The notes under the pieces were generated by a model. That model was not told where the DNA came from, ran no database searches, and saw only the letters and a program-made list of their open reading frames with translations. 64,000 nucleotides of DNA from WHSW01 sp963729075 (GTDB lineage Bacteria > Actinomycetota > Thermoleophilia > Solirubrobacterales > 70-9). Below, one piece after another: positions 52,046-61,975 of the stretch (position 1 is the stretch's first letter; each line of letters opens with the position of its first letter). The translations under genes were made by a program, and so were the position numbers. The stretch is taken from NCBI GenBank assembly GCA_963729075.1, contig CAVSMU010000017.1, forward strand, positions 7,165 through 71,164, read 5' to 3'.

Positions 52046-52987
52046 TCAGCCGAGGTTGCCGGCCGCGTAAACGACATCGGTCTGCGCGATTCGGTCCTGC
52101 CAACCGCGGCGCTCGGGATTGGTCGCAACGGCCAATAGGCCGAGGCCAAGGGGGACGACCGCCACAACGGCGCCCAGGAGCCTTCGTAGCGCGCGCTTCA
52201 GGCCGATCCGCCGCCCATTCGGCGACTCGAGTCGAAGCCCGACGAAGCGCATCCCTGGGGTTTGACCCGCGAGCGCCCAGAAGCAGACGAGATACAGCGC
52301 TCCGGCGGCCAGCCACAGCCCGGTGCAGGCAAGGAGGACCCCGGTGCTCGCCTCTCCGACATCGGTAAAGGTCGAAACGAGGAAGGCGATGAGCCCGGAA
52401 AGGGCGAGGAAGCCGACGTTGATCATCGAGGCGTCCAGCACGAACGCGAGCGTGCGACTGATCAATCCCGCGTGAGTGCTCGGCTTGCTGCGAGGGGCGC
52501 GCCGGAGCACTCGCCGGATGACGGACTCGGCGAGGTCGTCGGCTCGACGCGCAAGGCGCCGAGCTCCGACACCGAGATCTTGGAGCAGGCCCGTCCCCTG
52601 GGACGCGATCGCCGCCCGCAGCTCGGGGGCCTCGCCGATGTGCTCGAAGAGCTGCTGGATCTCATCACTGGCCAGCAGCTGCTCCCATAGGCGGTCGACC
52701 ATCTCGCTGTCGAGAGCCTCGCGGAGCGCCCGCTCGACGTTGGGGCTCGAGACTGCCCTCTCGACGGCCTCCTCGATCAGCGGACCGGCGAAAATCCGGT
52801 CCAGCGCCCGCTCGACCGCTTCGCTCTCGACGGCACGCACGATCGTCTCCTCGGCGACCACCTCGACTGCACCATCGATCCTGGTTGCGCGAGCAAGCCG
52901 CTCCGCGGTTCGCGCGCCTGAGCGCAATGCAAGGCTCGGCAGCGAACGTCTGCTTGGCCGGTCCCCGCTCGAGGCTGGGCTCAGCAT
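52046..52987 (-). CDS. RDD-family membrane protein with helical N-terminal extension
   Basis: A 313-residue protein. The first 170 residues are an acidic helical region (VEVVAEETIVRAVESEAVERAL, VDRLWEQLLASDEIQQLFEHI). The rest is an RDD domain: AGLISRTLAFVLDASMINVGF with Arg and Asp, then LWLAAGALYLVCFWALAGQTPGMR, and a C-terminal GWQDRIAQTDVVY. The RDD part has three or four spans. RDD proteins are linked to transport or stress in a few cases; the specific role is unknown. Confidence 0.83.
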   Translation of the reverse strand: MLSPASSGDRPSRRSLPSLALRSGARTAERLARATRIDGAVEVVAEETIVRAVESEAVERALDRIFAGPLIEEAVERAVSSPNVERALREALDSEMVDRLWEQLLASDEIQQLFEHIGEAPELRAAIASQGTGLLQDLGVGARRLARRADDLAESVIRRVLRRAPRSKPSTHAGLISRTLAFVLDASMINVGFLALSGLIAFLVSTFTDVGEASTGVLLACTGLWLAAGALYLVCFWALAGQTPGMRFVGLRLESPNGRRIGLKRALRRLLGAVVAVVPLGLGLLAVATNPERRGWQDRIAQTDVVYAAGNLG

Positions 52988-53035
52988 TCCTAGTCGCCAT
53001 CAGGCTGACCCGCGAGAGCCCAGAGGCATTCGCGA

Positions 53036-53233
53036 TCAGGGGACCTGACTGGACCCGACAGGCCCCGGTCGGGTGGCGGCTCCGGTCGGGCCCATCAACG
53101 CGCCGATCACCCAGAACAGCGGCAGGAAGATCCCCAGGACGAACAGCACCCAATGACCCTTCCGCACAGTCGCGAGTCCGAGAGTGAGGAGCAGGATGAA
53201 GTACAGAACGCCCAGGCCTATCCACAACCACAC
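53036..53233 (-). CDS. Small two-span membrane protein
   Basis: The 65-residue product starts MWLWIGLGVLYFILLLTLGL, has a basic loop (ATVRKGH) and a second span (VLFVLGIFLPLFWVIGALM), and ends in a Pro/Gly-rich tail. It resembles the small PLDc_N-like membrane peptides. An AAGGGAG site precedes it. The function is unknown. Confidence 0.7.
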   Translation of the reverse strand: MWLWIGLGVLYFILLLTLGLATVRKGHWVLFVLGIFLPLFWVIGALMGPTGAATRPGPVGSSQVP

Positions 53234-53410
53234 GAGAGCTCCCTTCTTGGAGGTTGAGCTCGTCCGAGCTCCGATTGGCGGTGACGCGGCCGTCGCGTAG
53301 CGCCGGACTCAATCTCGCGGACACGAAGGACGCGGGCAAGGCGGCTCGCACGACACCTGGTACGGATGCGCGCACACCCGTAGGTCTCGGGCCGGGCATA
53401 TCCTTGTCGC

Positions 53411-54101
53411 GTGCCGATCCGGGTCATCGTCGCCGACGACAGCTTCATCGTCCGCGAGGGCATCGAGGAGATCCTCGCCGGGTGCAACGGGGTGGTGGTC
53501 GAAGCTTCGTGCGCGGACAAGGAATTCGCTGCTCTCCGAGATCGACGCGCGGGAGCCCGACGTGGTCGTAACCGACGTCCGGATGCCGCCGACCTCGACC
53601 GACGAAGGGATCGAGGTCGCCGCGAGGCTGCGCGAGACGCACCCCCGGATCGGAGTTGTGATCCTCAGCCAGTACTCGGATCCCAGCTATGCGCTGCGCC
53701 TGTTCGATTCCGGCTCAGAAGGCAGGGCGTACCTGCTGAAGGACCGGGTCCACAACCGCGCCGATCTGCTCGACGCGATCGAGGCCACCGCCGCGGGCAG
53801 GTCGGTAGTCGACCCGAAGGTCGTCGAGATCCTGATTCACGCACAGACACGGGCCGAGCGCTCGCCGATCTCCGAGCTCACACCGCGTGAGCTCGAAGTG
53901 CTGGCCGCGATCGCCGAGGGAAAGAGCAACACGGCGATAGCTGAGGACCTGGTGCTGACCAAACGGGCGGTCGAGAAGCACATCAACGCGATCTTCCTCA
54001 AGGTCGGGTTGACCCACGCCGCGGACTCGGAGGAAGTCAGCAAGCGGGTGAAGGCCGCGCTGCTGTTCCTGGCGGAGAGCCCGAACCCCGCAGCGGGCTG
54101 A
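53411..54101 (+). CDS. NarL/LuxR-type response regulator, one frameshift
   Basis: The start (VPIRVIVADDSFIVREGIEEIL, GTG) holds the first acidic residues of a receiver domain. The phospho-acceptor Asp is in VVTDVRMPP, but this lies in a different frame, entered near 53525. The rest is in one frame: RIGVVILSQYSDPSYALRLF, YLLKDRVHNRADLLDAIEA, and a LuxR HTH (LTPRELEVLAAIAEGKSN, then KRAVEKHINAIFLKVGL). Repaired length is about 229 residues. It is followed by a second regulator and a histidine kinase on the same strand, probably its signalling partner. Confidence 0.85.
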
Positions 54102-54113
54102 CCGAGACCGGGG

Positions 54114-54596
54114 ATGGAGACAGACACCCCGGGCGGATTCGTGCCTACACCCTTGCCGTCGCCGCGGGTGCGCTGGATCCTTTCGGAAATGAACGGCGTT
54201 CGGGCAACCGGCAGCGGCGCGGTCAGGGTGCTGACGGTCGACGACCACGGGCCGTTCCTCGAGGTGGCCCACGAAATGATCCACGGCATGCCGGGGTTCG
54301 AGGCGGTCGGCGAGGTCATCTCGGGCGCAGACGCGATGGTGGCCGCCGACGCGGTCGACCCTGACCTCGTCCTGATCGACGTCCACATGCCGGGGATGAG
54401 CGGGATCGAGGCAAGCCGAAGGCTGAGCGCCTGCCACCCCGAGATCGTCGTCGTCCTGATCTCCACCGCCGACCCGAGCGAGTTGCCGGCCGCGGCGCGC
54501 ACTTGTGGCGCGGCCGAGGTGCTGAGAAAGCAGGATCTCGGACCCGGGACCATTCGCCGCATCTGGGCCGAGCACGGCAGACCCTCGGCCTCCTGA
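54114..54596 (+). CDS. Receiver-only response regulator
   Basis: Up to 160 residues, of which about 125 form a receiver domain: VRVLTVDDHGPFLEVAHEMI, acceptor Asp in LVLIDVHMPGMSGIEASRRL, IVVVLISTADPSE, and RKQDLGPG with the conserved Lys. No output domain follows. The ATG at 54189 would remove 25 less ordered residues and is a serious alternative start. Single-domain regulators often pass phosphate or act by protein contact. It lies between the NarL-type regulator and the kinase. Confidence 0.85.
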   Translation: METDTPGGFVPTPLPSPRVRWILSEMNGVRATGSGAVRVLTVDDHGPFLEVAHEMIHGMPGFEAVGEVISGADAMVAADAVDPDLVLIDVHMPGMSGIEASRRLSACHPEIVVVLISTADPSELPAAARTCGAAEVLRKQDLGPGTIRRIWAEHGRPSAS

Positions 54597-54629
54597 ACCT
54601 GCCGGTTGTGCGACCCTGGTTCGGCTGTC

Positions 54630-56485
54630 ATGGAGGACGCGACGGCAGAGATAGAGGAGGGTCGGGCAGTTCGCGACCGTGATGGCCTGCGACTGAAGCT
54701 GGTAGGGCTGGCGATCGCGGGCGCCGCACTCTCCGCGGCCTCCGCTGCGATCGCTCTATCCAATCCAACGGCCACCGATCGGGCCACCATCGCGGTCTGT
54801 TCGGTGATGCTGACCGCGGTCCCGGTCGGGGTCGGTATCTACGCGTGGGGGCGAGAGCCGAGGAACCGGTTTGGCGCTCTACTCGTCGCGACGGGCTTCC
54901 TCTGGGGCCTGACGTCGTTGTCGGCATCCGACAACGACGTCGTCTACAGCGTCGGGAGGGTTTCGCTCTGGGTCGCCGAGGTGGCGCTGCTCTACACGAT
55001 GCTCGCCTACCCGACGGGTCGGCTGCGAAGACGGGCGGAGCGGGCTGTGGTTGTGGCCATCGGCCTACTGGTGATCACGCTCTACATTCCCACGGCTTTC
55101 ATCAGCGAGCAGTACGTCCTGCCGTTCCCGCTGACGACGTGCACCGCCGATTGCCCGACCAATGCGTTCATGCTCACCGGCTCGGAGCCCGCGTTCCTCG
55201 GCGAGGTCGAATACCTGCGCGATGTCCTGGCGGTTCTCCTGTTCACCGCGGCCCTCTCGATCCTGGCGCTTCGAATCAGGCGCGCGACGCCGCTGATGAG
55301 ACCGGTGCTCGTTCCCGTGCTGGCGATGGCGATAGTCCGGCTGGGCGCGGTGGCCGTCTACCAGCTCGCGGCGAGCAATTATCCGGACTCGCCGTTCACC
55401 GAGGTCGTCGGCTGGATGGCGGGGTTCGGGATCCCGGCGATGTCGATCGCCTTCCTCGGCGGGCTGATCTACTGGCGCCTGGTGGAGGCGAGGATGCTCG
55501 AGCAGGTCACGGCCGGCCTCCGTCCCGACCTCGGCCCGGAGGGCCTGGAATCGCTGCTCTCCGATTCAGGGCTCGGCGGGTCGGTCCGGGTCCTCTACCG
55601 GGTCCCGGCCTCTCGCGGGCGGATCGGATCGGTGGGCAGATGGCGCCGGGCTCATCGCGCAACTGCCCGCACCGGGCTCGTCACAGGTGATCGCCGAGTA
55701 CCAGTCCGGTGAGAACAAGGTGGCGGTGGTCCACGAGGAGATGCTCCACGGACAGACGAGGTTCCTCGAGGCGATCGCCTCCTGCGGGATTGCCTCATAC
55801 GAGTACGAGCGACTCTCCACCGCACTGGACTCGTCCCTGGAGCAGGTGGCGGCCTCGCGCGCCAGGATCTCCGCGGCTGCCGACGACGAGCGCCGGCGAA
55901 TAGAGCGCGACCTGCACGACGGCGCGCAGCAGCAGCTGGTCACGCTCCGAATCAAACTCGAGCTGATTGCCGAGACGATCGAGTCGGACCCCGAGGGGGC
56001 GGCCGAGCAGCTCCGTGGCGCAGGGACTCGGTTGACGGACGTCCTCGAGGAAATCCGCTCCCTGGCGCGCGGCATCTACCCGCCACTCCTCGTCGATGCC
56101 GGGCTCGGCGAGGCGCTGGTCGCGGCGGGGCGGCGGTCCGCGGTGCCCGCCACGGTTGATTGCGACGGCGTCGGCCGCTATTCGCCCGAAACCGAGAGCG
56201 CCATCTACTTCTGCTGTCTGGAGGCGCTCCAGAATGCCGACAAGCACGCCGATGGCGCCAGGTCGATCGCGATCCACGTGCGAGAGTCAGGTGGGCAGCT
56301 TCGCTTCGAGGTGCGCGATGACGGCGTCGGCTTCACACCGACGGCCACCGTCAACGGCGGCGGGCTGACCAATATGCGCGATCGCGTTGCAGCCCTCGGG
56401 GGCACGCTGAGGGTGACCTCAGCCCCGGGCGCCGGTACTCGGGGTCCGCGGCACTGTCCCGCTCACGCCATCGACTGACCCCTGA
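54630..56485 (+). CDS. Membrane histidine kinase (HisKA_3 type), two frameshifts
   Basis: The N-terminal 300 residues have about eight hydrophobic segments (LVGLAIAGAALSAASAAIAL, VAEVALLYTMLAYP, VVVAIGLLVITLYIPTAF, DVLAVLLFTAALSILAL, GIPAMSIAFLGGLIYW). The kinase part has the HisKA_3 phospho-His motif DDERRRIERDLHDGAQQQLV and an HATPase_c domain (FCCLEALQNADKHA, VRDDGVGFTP, GLTNMRDRVAALGG). A one-base change near 55605-55625 joins the two. Another, in a GGGG run near 56435, restores RVRGTVPLTP and a stop at 56485. It is probably the sensor for the two upstream regulators. Confidence 0.85.
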
Positions 56486-56575
56486 GCGCGACGCCCGCCG
56501 TGAGGCCCGCCTGTCGGCGGATCCGGATGCCGGCACCCTGGTCTTCGCCGCGAGTGCAGGCGAAGATCGTCTCTC

Positions 56576-58016
56576 ATGGCTCGCACCGCTCCGCCCAAGA
56601 AGACGAAGCGCGACGCCGTTCGCGACCTCCCTTCTGCGGTCGAGCGCGCCGCCGCGGGCAAGGCCGCCCGATCGGCGGTGCCGCGCTCCAGCCACGCCGA
56701 TTGGCGGCCGGCGAAGGACCGCCCCGATCCTGTCGCCGTGCTCGAGCAGCAGGCGACCACCCGGGTCAGCGAGCTCATCCCCCTGCGCCACGGCCGCATG
56801 CTCGCCACCCCGTTCACCTTCTTCCGGGGCGCCGCAGCGATCATGGCTGCGGACCTCGCCGGGAGCCCCGAATCCGGATTCTCCGTGCAGGCGTGCGGCG
56901 ACGCGCATCTCTCGAATTTCGGCGCCTTCGGCTCCCCGGACCGCCAGCTCGTCTTCGACGTCAACGACTTCGACGAGACCCTTCCCGGGCCGTGGGAGTG
57001 GGACGTGAAGCGCCTCGCGGCGAGCATCGCCGTGGGCGGACGTGACCGAGGCTTCAGCCCTGCCGACCGCCGGCGGATCGTCGGGGCGGCGGTGGAGGAA
57101 TATCGCCAGGCGATGCGGCGACTTGCCGCGGAGGGCGAGCTCGACGTCTGGTACACGCGACTCGATGTCGCGGCGATCGTCGAGCGCTGGTCCGCGGATG
57201 TGAGCAAGAGACAGGTCAAGGCCTTCGAGCGCAACGTGGCCAAGGCGCGCGCGAAGGACAGCATGCGCGCGTTCAAGAAGCTGACGCATGAGGTTGACGG
57301 CGAGCTGCGGATCATCAGCGATCCGCCGCTGATCGTCCCGATCGACGAGCTCGTCGACCCCGGGGAACGCGGAGAGGTTGAGGGCCGGGTGCGGGAGATA
57401 CTGGAGCAGTACCGCACAACTCTCAGCGAGGATCACCGCCACCTCTTCGACCGCTACCGCTACGTCCACGCGGCGATGAAGGTCGTCGGCGTGGGCAGTG
57501 TCGGGACGCGCGCCTGGATCGTGCTGATGCTTGGGCGCGACGACCAGGATCCACTCTTCCTCCAGATCAAGGAGGCGCAGGAATCCGTGCTCGAGCCGCA
57601 CGTCGCGCCGAGCCGCTTCGACCATCACGGAGAACGCGTGGTCCAGGGCCAGCGGCTGACGCAGGCGGCGAGCGATGTCTTCCTCGGCTGGGTGACGGCC
57701 ACCGGGATCGACGGCGAGGACCGGGACTTCTACGTGCGGCAGTTGTGGGATTGGAAGGGATCGGCGCAGGTGGACTTGATGAGCCCGCGCGGCATGGCCG
57801 CCTACGGTCAGGTCTGCGGGGCGACCCTGGCGCGGGCCCACGCCCGCTCGGGCGACCGGATCGCGATCAGCGCCTACCTCGGTCGCAAGCCCAGCTTCGA
57901 CAAGGCCATCACCGAGTTCGCCGAGGCCTACGCCGACCAGAACGAGCGCGACTACGAGGCTCTGCTGGACGCGGTCGGCGACGGGTCGGATCGAGATCGA
58001 GCGCGAGACCGACTAG
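56576..58016 (+). CDS. DUF2252 family protein, frameshift near the end
   Basis: About 480 residues. DUF2252 blocks include RHGRMLATPFTFFRGAA, SVQACGDAHLSNFGAFG, LVFDVNDFDETLPGPWEWD and KRLAASIAVGGRD, with FLQIKEAQESVLEPH and ATLARAHARSGD later. The fold resembles aminoglycoside-phosphotransferase-type kinases (GDAHLSNFG and DVNDFDE in place of the usual catalytic loops). The family's substrate is unknown. Near 57985 a one-base change restores a RIEIERETD tail and a TAG at 58014-58016. Read literally, the frame runs on to 58156. Its stop shares the palindrome CTAG with the stop of the convergent antiporter gene. Confidence 0.87.
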
Positions 58017-59301
58017 CGGGCCGAGGTGCTCCGCTGCAGGACCGACCCGCGGGTGCGGGTCACCTCGGTCGGGACGCTCTCCATCGGCGGTGCCGTGTCG
58101 CGGGGGTGGCGCTCGAACCAGCCGCGCGTAGCGGTCGGCAAGGGGGGCCGCAGTGAGGCCATGGGCGAAGACCGAGAGCCCCACGGTGAGGTAGATCGCA
58201 GGACGATGAGGTGCTCGTGGGGAAGCTGGGACTCCTCGATCACGATCACTGCGAAGACGATCGAGGCCAGGCCGCGGGGTCCGAACCAGCCGAGAAAGCC
58301 GAGCGTCGGCATCCGGGCGTGTGAGCCCAGCATCGCGATCGCGACGGGCACCATTCGCACGACCGTCAGGCTGAGGACCGCGTAGAGGGCGAGCTCCCAG
58401 CTCAGCTCCCCAGCGCGGGCCCGAGCAGGATCGCCCCGAAGAGGATGAAGGTGACCCCGTTGAGCACGCCTCCGACCTCCTCGGTGAGCCGGTTGATGTC
58501 CTCCGGGTCGCGCTTGATCACCGCCCGGAAGACCATGCCGGCGACGAAGGCCGCGATGAAGCCCGATCCGTGGAGCGCCGCGGCGGTGCCGTAGGCGAGG
58601 GCCGCGCCGGCCGCCGGGATCACCTGGCGCCAGGCGCCCTCGATCAGGTCCCTGCGGCCGGCGTAGACGATGATGGCTCCGATCAGGAGCCCGGCGGCGA
58701 CCCCTCCGGCGATGCCATAGCCGACCTCCTCGAGCAGGAGCGTCATCCCGGTTCGCCCTTCCGAGATGTGCGATTCAACGTCCGCCGCCGCGACGGCCGC
58801 AAACAGCAGCGGCACGCAGATCCCGTCGTTGAGCCCGCTCTCGATGTTCAGCCCCTGGCGAATGCGCCCCGGGACGCGCGGCTCGGTGACGACCGCCTGG
58901 CCGAGGGCGGCGTCGGTCGGCGCCAGGATGACCCCGATGATGACGGCCTCCCAGAAGGTCAACACGTCGAAGATCACGCCCGCCGCCAGCGCGCCGAGGG
59001 CGATCGTCAGCGGCAGGCCGATTCCGAGCAGGCGCAGCGGCACCGAGATCTCACGCCGCAGCGCTCCGAGGTCGATGCGCGAGGCGTCGGCGAAGAGCAC
59101 GAGCGCCAGCGTCGCCTCGGCCAGCGCCCGCACGGTCGAGCTGGTGCTCGAGATGTCGATTCCGTCGAGGACCTTGGGGCCGACCAGGATCCCGATCGAG
59201 ACGAACAGGATCGCCGGTGTGATCGGCGACCCCGAAAGCCGCTTCGAGATGGCGGCGACGGCGATCAGCGTCAACGCCACGATCGTCAGTGCCCAGTCCA
59301 T
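58013..59301 (-). CDS. CPA1-type cation:proton antiporter, several frameshifts
   Basis: The N-terminal 299 residues are intact (LTIVALTLIAVAAISKRLSG, PAILFVSIGILVGP, VIIGVILAPTDAALGQAVV with the transport Asp, GLNIESGLNDGICVPLLF) and match Na+/H+ exchangers of the CPA1 family. Single-base changes near 58405, 58195 and 58115 restore the rest (AVLSLTVVRMVPVAIAML, FLGWFGPRGLASIVFAVIVIE, AIYLTVGLSVFAHGL) and a cytosolic tail ending at 58013. At least two of these are G losses, which argues for sequence error. Repaired length is about 429 residues, with 12 or 13 spans. Confidence 0.85.
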
Positions 59302-59569
59302 TCAGATCCTCTCGATCACGGCTGACCCCGGCGGTCCACGCCGGCGCCCGCGAGTTCAGCGGCCCCGTTCGGGCGCTGGGCGGAACCGTCCCACCACCGG
59401 TCAGAGCGGGCAATGGGGCGTCCCTGTCGACCGCTGTAGTGCCACCACCATCGCGCAGCGGGTACTCGCTCCCTTGTGGCCTCGCCCCGCTGAGCGCAGA
59501 CTCCCTAGCCCAGCAGCTCGGGATCACAAGGAGCACGGGCTGGGACAAGCGAATCGCGAGGAGGAAGCG

Positions 59570-60898
59570 ATGTCAGACGGCAACGGGTCGATCCCACCGA
59601 TGAATCCCTACGGCGGAGTTGGGGGAGGCGGAATCACGATGCCGCCCTACTACAAGCCGACCGAGAGCATGGGCAGCGGGTCGACCTACTACCCGACGTC
59701 GGAGGAGCTCGGCAAGGACGAGATGCGGATCACCTTCGTCGGCAGCTGCCCGTTCCCGCCGCGGCGAAACCAGGCCGCCACCTGCATCATGGTCGAGCTC
59801 GGCAACGGCAAGCGCTTCTTCTTCGACTTCGGTCCCGGCTGCCTGCGCAACATCCTCGCGATGCAGGTGCCGCTGCAGATGGTCAACGACATCTTCCTCA
59901 CCCACCTCCACGTCGACCACTACGGCGAGCTGCCCTACCTCTTCGCCTTCGCCCCCTGGGCGGCCCGCTGGAAGCCGCTGCGGGTGCACGGCCCATCGGG
60001 CAGGACGCCCGAGGACGGAACCAAGGCCATGGTCGAGGGAATGAAGCAGATGGCCCACTGGCACATCGACAGCTTCAACTCCTCACCGATCGGCGACGGC
60101 TACGAGGTCGAGGTCAACGAGTTCGACTTCCGCGACGACAACGGCATCTGCTACGACCAGGACGGGGTGACGATCCGTCACTGGCGCCGCTCCCACACCA
60201 AGGACGGGGCCTCCGCCTACCGCCTCGACTGGAACGGCCTCTCGTTCGTCTGGACCGGCGACGGCCGCCCGGACGAGCTCACCGCCGAGTTCGCAAAGGG
60301 GGTGGACGTCTTCGTCACCGAGGTCCAGCCCGACGTGGCGAAGCTGCAGGAACTGAAGATGGGGCTGCCGGAGATGATCACCAACAACACGGTCGACACC
60401 GCCCACACGGTCCACTACGCGGTCGGCTACCTGACCAAGCAGGTCAACCCGCGGTTGGCGATGGTCACCCACACCGCCTACGACGAGGACCTGCTGCCCG
60501 AGATCCTCGCCGGCATCAGGGTGCACTGGGACGGCCTGTTCCAGTTCGGCGCTCCCGACGGCGTCGTCGTCAACGTCACCAAGGACGCGATCTGGACCCG
60601 CAACGCGGCGCTTTCCGAGGCGGCCAGCCCGGCGCGGCCGAGCCCCTCCGAGGCCAAGGAGCTGTTCGATCTCGGTCCCACCCATCTCAGCGTCGATTTC
60701 CCCGACCCCCGGCACAACGTCACCGACGTCCAGGAGGAGTTCGTCCGCGAGAAGGAGATCGACCCGAACCTCTACTACCCGGAGGACGTCAAGCGCGACC
60801 TCGTGCGGGTCTTCCCGAAGGGGTTCAAGATCGAGATCCCGAAGATGGTCGCCCAGAAGGTCGGCGAGAAGATCAAGAGCCGCTTCGGCCGGGACTAG
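59570..60898 (+). CDS. MBL-fold metallo-hydrolase, GntH-like
   Basis: A 442-residue protein. The metal motif HxHxDH is residues 112-117 in FLTHLHVDHYGELPYLFAF; later zinc residues lie in FVWTGDGRPDE and MVTHTAYDEDLL. The N-terminus has a Gly-rich run and PPYYKPTESMGSGSTYYPTS, then MRITFVGSCPFPPRRNQAAT and MVELGNGKRFFFDFG. This matches, as I recall it, the family labelled guanitoxin-biosynthesis MBL-fold hydrolase GntH. No other guanitoxin gene is present, so that pathway is not supported here. GAGGAGGAAGCG gives a strong start. It precedes the CobW gene by eight bp. Confidence 0.85.
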   Translation: MSDGNGSIPPMNPYGGVGGGGITMPPYYKPTESMGSGSTYYPTSEELGKDEMRITFVGSCPFPPRRNQAATCIMVELGNGKRFFFDFGPGCLRNILAMQVPLQMVNDIFLTHLHVDHYGELPYLFAFAPWAARWKPLRVHGPSGRTPEDGTKAMVEGMKQMAHWHIDSFNSSPIGDGYEVEVNEFDFRDDNGICYDQDGVTIRHWRRSHTKDGASAYRLDWNGLSFVWTGDGRPDELTAEFAKGVDVFVTEVQPDVAKLQELKMGLPEMITNNTVDTAHTVHYAVGYLTKQVNPRLAMVTHTAYDEDLLPEILAGIRVHWDGLFQFGAPDGVVVNVTKDAIWTRNAALSEAASPARPSPSEAKELFDLGPTHLSVDFPDPRHNVTDVQEEFVREKEIDPNLYYPEDVKRDLVRVFPKGFKIEIPKMVAQKVGEKIKSRFGRD

Positions 60899-60906
60899 GG
60901 GGCGGG

Positions 60907-61959
60907 ATGGGTCCCGGTCACGACGAGGATCCGCGCGGGGCCAGGCGGACCCCGGTGACCGTGCTGACCGGATTCCTCGGCGCCGGCAAGACGACCCTGC
61001 TCAACCGCATCCTCAACGGCGACCACGGGATGAGGGTCGGCGTCCTGGTCAACGACTTCGGCTCGATCAACATCGATGCCGATCTCGTCGTCGATGTCGA
61101 GAGCGACGTGATCAGCCTCGCCAACGGCTGCGTCTGCTGCTCGATCCGCGACGACCTCTCCGAGGCCGTGATCGAGGTCATCGAGCGGCCCGAGCGGCCC
61201 GAGTACATCCTGCTCGAGGCGAGCGGCGTGGCCGAGCCGACCGGGATCGCCCTCACGTTCGCCGACGACCCGTCGCTGATCGACCGGGTCCGCCTCGACA
61301 GCATCATCTGCGTTGTCGACGCCGAGCAGGTCTTCGCGGCTCCCGAGCAGATGGAGCTGAAGATCTGGCAGGTCGCGACGGCCGACATGGTGGTCCTCAA
61401 CAAGACCGACCTCGTCGGGCCGGAGCAGATCGAGAGGATCAGGGCATGGCTCGACGATCACCTGCACCGCTACAGGTTGCTCGAGGCCAACAGGTGCGAC
61501 GTCCCGCTCGAGGTCCTGCTCGGCGTCGGGAGGTTCCACCCCGACCGCGCGGAGCTCGACCGAGCCGCCCACTCCCCGGGTTGCTCCGATCCGGGCTGCG
61601 ACCACGCAGAGCACGCCGGTCATGACCGTCGCTTCGAATCGTGGAGCTTCGAGACCGACCGACCGCTCTCAATGGACGCTTTGCGCAAGGTGGCGGCGAA
61701 GCTGCCCGCGGACGTCTACCGGGCCAAGGGCGTCATCGCCGCGGCCGAGGCGCCCGGGCGTCGCGGGGTGCTGCAGGTGGTGGGCAAGAGGGTGGACGTC
61801 GCCTTCGACGGCGAGTGGGGCCGACAGCCCCCGCGCACGCGGATCGTCGCGATCGGCGCGGCCGGGACGATCGGTCCCGGAGACCTGGAGAAGCACTTCG
61901 CCGCCTGCCTGGCGGAAGGCACCGGCGACGGCGCAGCGGAGCGGGGTTTGCCGTGCTGA
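60907..61959 (+). CDS. CobW/COG0523-type GTP-binding metallochaperone
   Basis: A 350-residue G3E-family GTPase. The P-loop is LTGFLGAGKTTLLN (GxxxxGKT at residues 22-29), the metal-binding CxCC is residues 75-78 in LANGCVCCSIRDDL, and the guanine-specificity motif is VVLNKTDLV. A Cys/His-rich insert (CSDPGCDHAEHAGHDRR) follows. The C-terminal CobW_C domain includes VYRAKGVIAAAEAPGRRGVLQ. Such proteins insert Zn, Co or Fe into client enzymes. It lies directly after the MBL-fold hydrolase gene, which may be its client; that is inference. Confidence 0.92.
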   Translation: MGPGHDEDPRGARRTPVTVLTGFLGAGKTTLLNRILNGDHGMRVGVLVNDFGSINIDADLVVDVESDVISLANGCVCCSIRDDLSEAVIEVIERPERPEYILLEASGVAEPTGIALTFADDPSLIDRVRLDSIICVVDAEQVFAAPEQMELKIWQVATADMVVLNKTDLVGPEQIERIRAWLDDHLHRYRLLEANRCDVPLEVLLGVGRFHPDRAELDRAAHSPGCSDPGCDHAEHAGHDRRFESWSFETDRPLSMDALRKVAAKLPADVYRAKGVIAAAEAPGRRGVLQVVGKRVDVAFDGEWGRQPPRTRIVAIGAAGTIGPGDLEKHFAACLAEGTGDGAAERGLPC

Positions 61960-61975
61960 TCGCGCTTGGGCTGCG

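Noticed and set aside
58766..59569. A long in-frame extension upstream of the MBL-fold hydrolase
   Set aside because: It is antisense to the antiporter gene and lacks domain character. A strong ribosome site sits before the ATG at 59570.
59570..60898. A guanitoxin biosynthesis cluster
   Set aside because: Only the GntH-like protein is present. None of the other pathway enzymes is nearby.
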